Below are positions 6,364 to 7,711 of a DNA stretch of 7,711 nt, piece by piece. Each line of letters opens with the position of its first letter. The first letter of the stretch is position 1. This stretch comes from Prevotellaceae bacterium (GTDB lineage Bacteria; Bacteroidota; Bacteroidia; Bacteroidales; UBA932): contig JAISDR010000030.1 in the NCBI GenBank assembly GCA_031264645.1, forward strand, positions 1 through 7,711, read 5' to 3'. A program made the translations under genes and the position numbers. Below the pieces are notes generated by a model. That model did no database searches. It saw only the letters and a program-made list of their open reading frames with translations, and was not told the DNA's origin.

Positions 6364-7294
6364 ATTTCAATTTACAATTGCCCTGTCGGTAATGTTCCTG
6401 TGGACGCCGCATGTCCGGGCACAAAACGACTCTGCCGCTACAAAAATTCAAGCGCCCGAAATATCGGGCTTGCTCAAGACAAGATGGGAATACTGTTTCG
6501 AGGATAATACCGGCAGATTTGATATCCGCAATGCCCGTGTGAAACTGGGAGGAAAACTCAGCCGGCATGTCGCTTACGGATTGCAGATGGACTACAGTAC
6601 GCACGGGAAACTTTCCCAGTATCAGAACATGTATGCCAACCGCAGCTTTGTCGCCAAGTTCGTCAATCCCGACTCCCGCGACCTCGGGATGCAGCTCGAC
6701 TATAAAATCCCCCGCATCCCCCTGACAGCGCACGCCGGCGTTTATAATGGAGCCGGAATAAACAATCCGCAGTGGCAGAAATCGCCTTTCGTGCTAAGCC
6801 GCTTGGTATACGGGACAATGGAGGGCTTCAGGGCGGGTCTCAAGTATTACGGAGGCAAAACGCCCGCCGGCGACAGGATTGCCAATTACGGCTTCGACCT
6901 GCGCTATGCCGGCGACAGATACGCTGTCGAAACCGAATATGTTGTTAAAGACTCGGTGAATACCGGCGCTTATCTGTCGGCGGCATATTTGCAGGGTTCT
7001 TACCGTTTTCCCGTGAATGGAAAAATGGCGAAATACATTACTCCGACCCTGCGCGGCGATGCAATGGGATATGACTTTTTCGACAGGGGATTTGACGTCA
7101 GCCGGCTGACTTTGGGTCTGAATATGGGACTGGGAACAAAGCAGATGGATACGGAAATACGTTTTAATTATGAATATTTTGTAAGGAAAAATGAATCCGG
7201 AATAAGAGATGATCCGTACTATGCCGCTTATTTCGAAAGAACAGACAAGGGAATGTTCGACAAGTTTACCGTGGAATTTTTAATCAAGTTTTAA
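6356..7294 (+). CDS. Outer-membrane porin, phosphate-selective porin O/P-like, apparently shortened
   Basis: This 312-residue protein begins with a Sec signal peptide (MFKFQFTIALSVMFLWTPHV) with likely cleavage after VRA at residue 22. The mature part is rich in alternating aromatic and polar residues typical of beta strands and ends in an aromatic residue (EFLIKF), as outer-membrane barrels do. It resembles Bacteroidota porin P/O proteins (PF07396): 'FDIRNARVKLGGKLS' (55-69), YANRSFVAKF (93-102), SRDLGMQLDY (107-116) and AHAGVYNGAGI (125-135). Relatives, as I remember them, place a segment of about 30 residues (a LDAY...GQ..VPF type strand pair) between the GK at residues 84-85 and YANRSF. 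Here only LSQYQNM separates them, suggesting an in-frame loss. The remaining frame is intact, so a product could still be made, but barrel folding is uncertain. The substrate is unknown. The ATG overlaps the WbqC stop by 8 bases. Confidence 0.78.
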   Translation: MFKFQFTIALSVMFLWTPHVRAQNDSAATKIQAPEISGLLKTRWEYCFEDNTGRFDIRNARVKLGGKLSRHVAYGLQMDYSTHGKLSQYQNMYANRSFVAKFVNPDSRDLGMQLDYKIPRIPLTAHAGVYNGAGINNPQWQKSPFVLSRLVYGTMEGFRAGLKYYGGKTPAGDRIANYGFDLRYAGDRYAVETEYVVKDSVNTGAYLSAAYLQGSYRFPVNGKMAKYITPTLRGDAMGYDFFDRGFDVSRLTLGLNMGLGTKQMDTEIRFNYEYFVRKNESGIRDDPYYAAYFERTDKGMFDKFTVEFLIKF

Positions 7295-7317
7295 TTTTCA
7301 CAATAAAAAAATATACT

Positions 7318-7325
7318 TAATTTTG
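7318..7325 (+). promoter_or_regulatory. Bacteroidota-type -7 promoter box (TAATTTTG)
   Basis: TAATTTTG fits TAnnTTTG and is followed by C. It lies in the 53-base AT-rich gap between the porin stop and the ATG at 7348, predicting a leader of about 19 bases. TTTTC at 7295-7299 is only a weak -33 candidate. The box suggests that the broken nuclease gene was an independent unit and not the seventh gene of the operon. Confidence 0.55.
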
Positions 7326-7347
7326 CGGCAATAAAAATTGATAAAAT

Positions 7348-7711
7348 ATGAATCAGGAAAGATTGAATCCGTTAAATGACTATCTGTTCATGAAATACAT
7401 GGGCGAAGAGGGAGACGAGGAGCAGCTGATTGCTTTTCTGAACGCTGTTCTGCACAAAACTCACAGAGACGGCATAGTGTCGGTAACCGTGATTAAAAAC
7501 CGGCAGATATCCGCCGCGATCATAAACGACAAGGCGAGTATTCTTGACATACGGGCTGAGATGAACGACGGTGAATATCGAAGTGCAGCTTCGCGACGTT
7601 GGCTGGCTGACTTTTTTTGACAAAATTGCAAATAATGAAACAATAAATCAAATAATTGGAATGGATACGGCCATAGCACAGGAACAGGAAAAAATATCGT
7701 TTGTCTCGCAG
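7348..7711 (+). pseudogene. Rpn family recombination-promoting nuclease / PDDEXK transposase (PF12784-like), frameshifted and internally deleted, cut by the window end
   Basis: The first frame opens with MNQERLNPLNDYLFMKYMGE and continues through 'EEQLIAFLNAVLH' (24-36) and ASILDIRAEMNDG (63-75), the classic N-terminal half of this nuclease family. The protein then derails and stops at 7618-7620 after 90 residues. From 7571 the next frame reads VNIEVQLRDVG, carrying the E-x-Q of the catalytic core, and runs open to the last base. It continues with WLTFFDK and GMDTAIAQEQEKISFVSQ, which belong to the C-terminal third of the family. The frame change at about 7570 equals one extra base or a net loss of 2, 5 or 8; losing 8 would restore the usual residues between DG and VNIEVQ. 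Between QLRDVG and WLTFFDK roughly 100 residues expected in intact members are absent, with the join near 7603. Intact members are about 280-310 residues. The family is multi-copy and recombination-linked in Bacteroidota. A functional nuclease is very unlikely. Confidence 0.8.

Noticed and set aside
7295..7347. Possible transcription terminator after the porin gene
   Set aside because: The gap is A/T-rich but I could not find a stable inverted repeat followed by a T run. The promoter box for the next gene occupies much of it.
1..7711. CRISPR array, tRNA or rRNA genes, insertion-sequence ends
   Set aside because: No regularly spaced repeats, cloverleaf-like segments, rRNA-like stretches or terminal inverted repeats with a transposase were seen on either strand.

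Overview
The window looks like a chromosomal segment of a Bacteroidota bacterium, most likely Bacteroidales. Three promoter boxes match the Bacteroidota -7 element TAnnTTTG, and there is little Shine-Dalgarno sequence. The protein families also point there: a DUF5077/DUF3472 lipoprotein, a kinase-free PASTA protein, WbqC, a porin P/O protein, an AAA-ATPase/PD-(D/E)XK protein and an Rpn-type nuclease. I cannot name the genus from the sequence alone. All genes read on the + strand.

Layout. (1) 85-1662 is a stand-alone AAA-ATPase-like/PD-(D/E)XK protein with its own promoter and almost no leader. (2) 1663-1934 is a 272-base gap with no convincing gene; it holds a small direct repeat and the promoter for the next unit. 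(3) 1935-7294 is a tight run of six genes separated by 6, 2, 6, -28 and -8 bases: DUF3472 lipoprotein, PASTA membrane protein, inositol-monophosphatase family enzyme, LpxL/HtrB-type acyltransferase, WbqC family protein and outer-membrane porin. (4) 7348 to the window end is an Rpn/PDDEXK-transposase family gene with its own promoter, broken by a frameshift and an apparent internal deletion.

The six-gene run reads as one cell-envelope operon. Its products are predicted for the outer face (lipoprotein, porin), the inner membrane facing the periplasm (PASTA), the inner-membrane cytoplasmic face (acyltransferase) and the cytosol (phosphatase, WbqC). Co-transcription is inferred from spacing; a shared pathway is a hypothesis. 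The combination is the best candidate here for something undescribed, although each family is individually known.

Two genes show damage or shortening. The Rpn gene has lost its reading frame and apparently about 100 codons of its middle. The porin appears to lack about 30 residues near residue 86 while staying in frame. Both judgements rest on remembered family consensus, not on an alignment. The operon is flanked on both sides by members of multi-copy nuclease-fold families, which may mark a locus prone to rearrangement.
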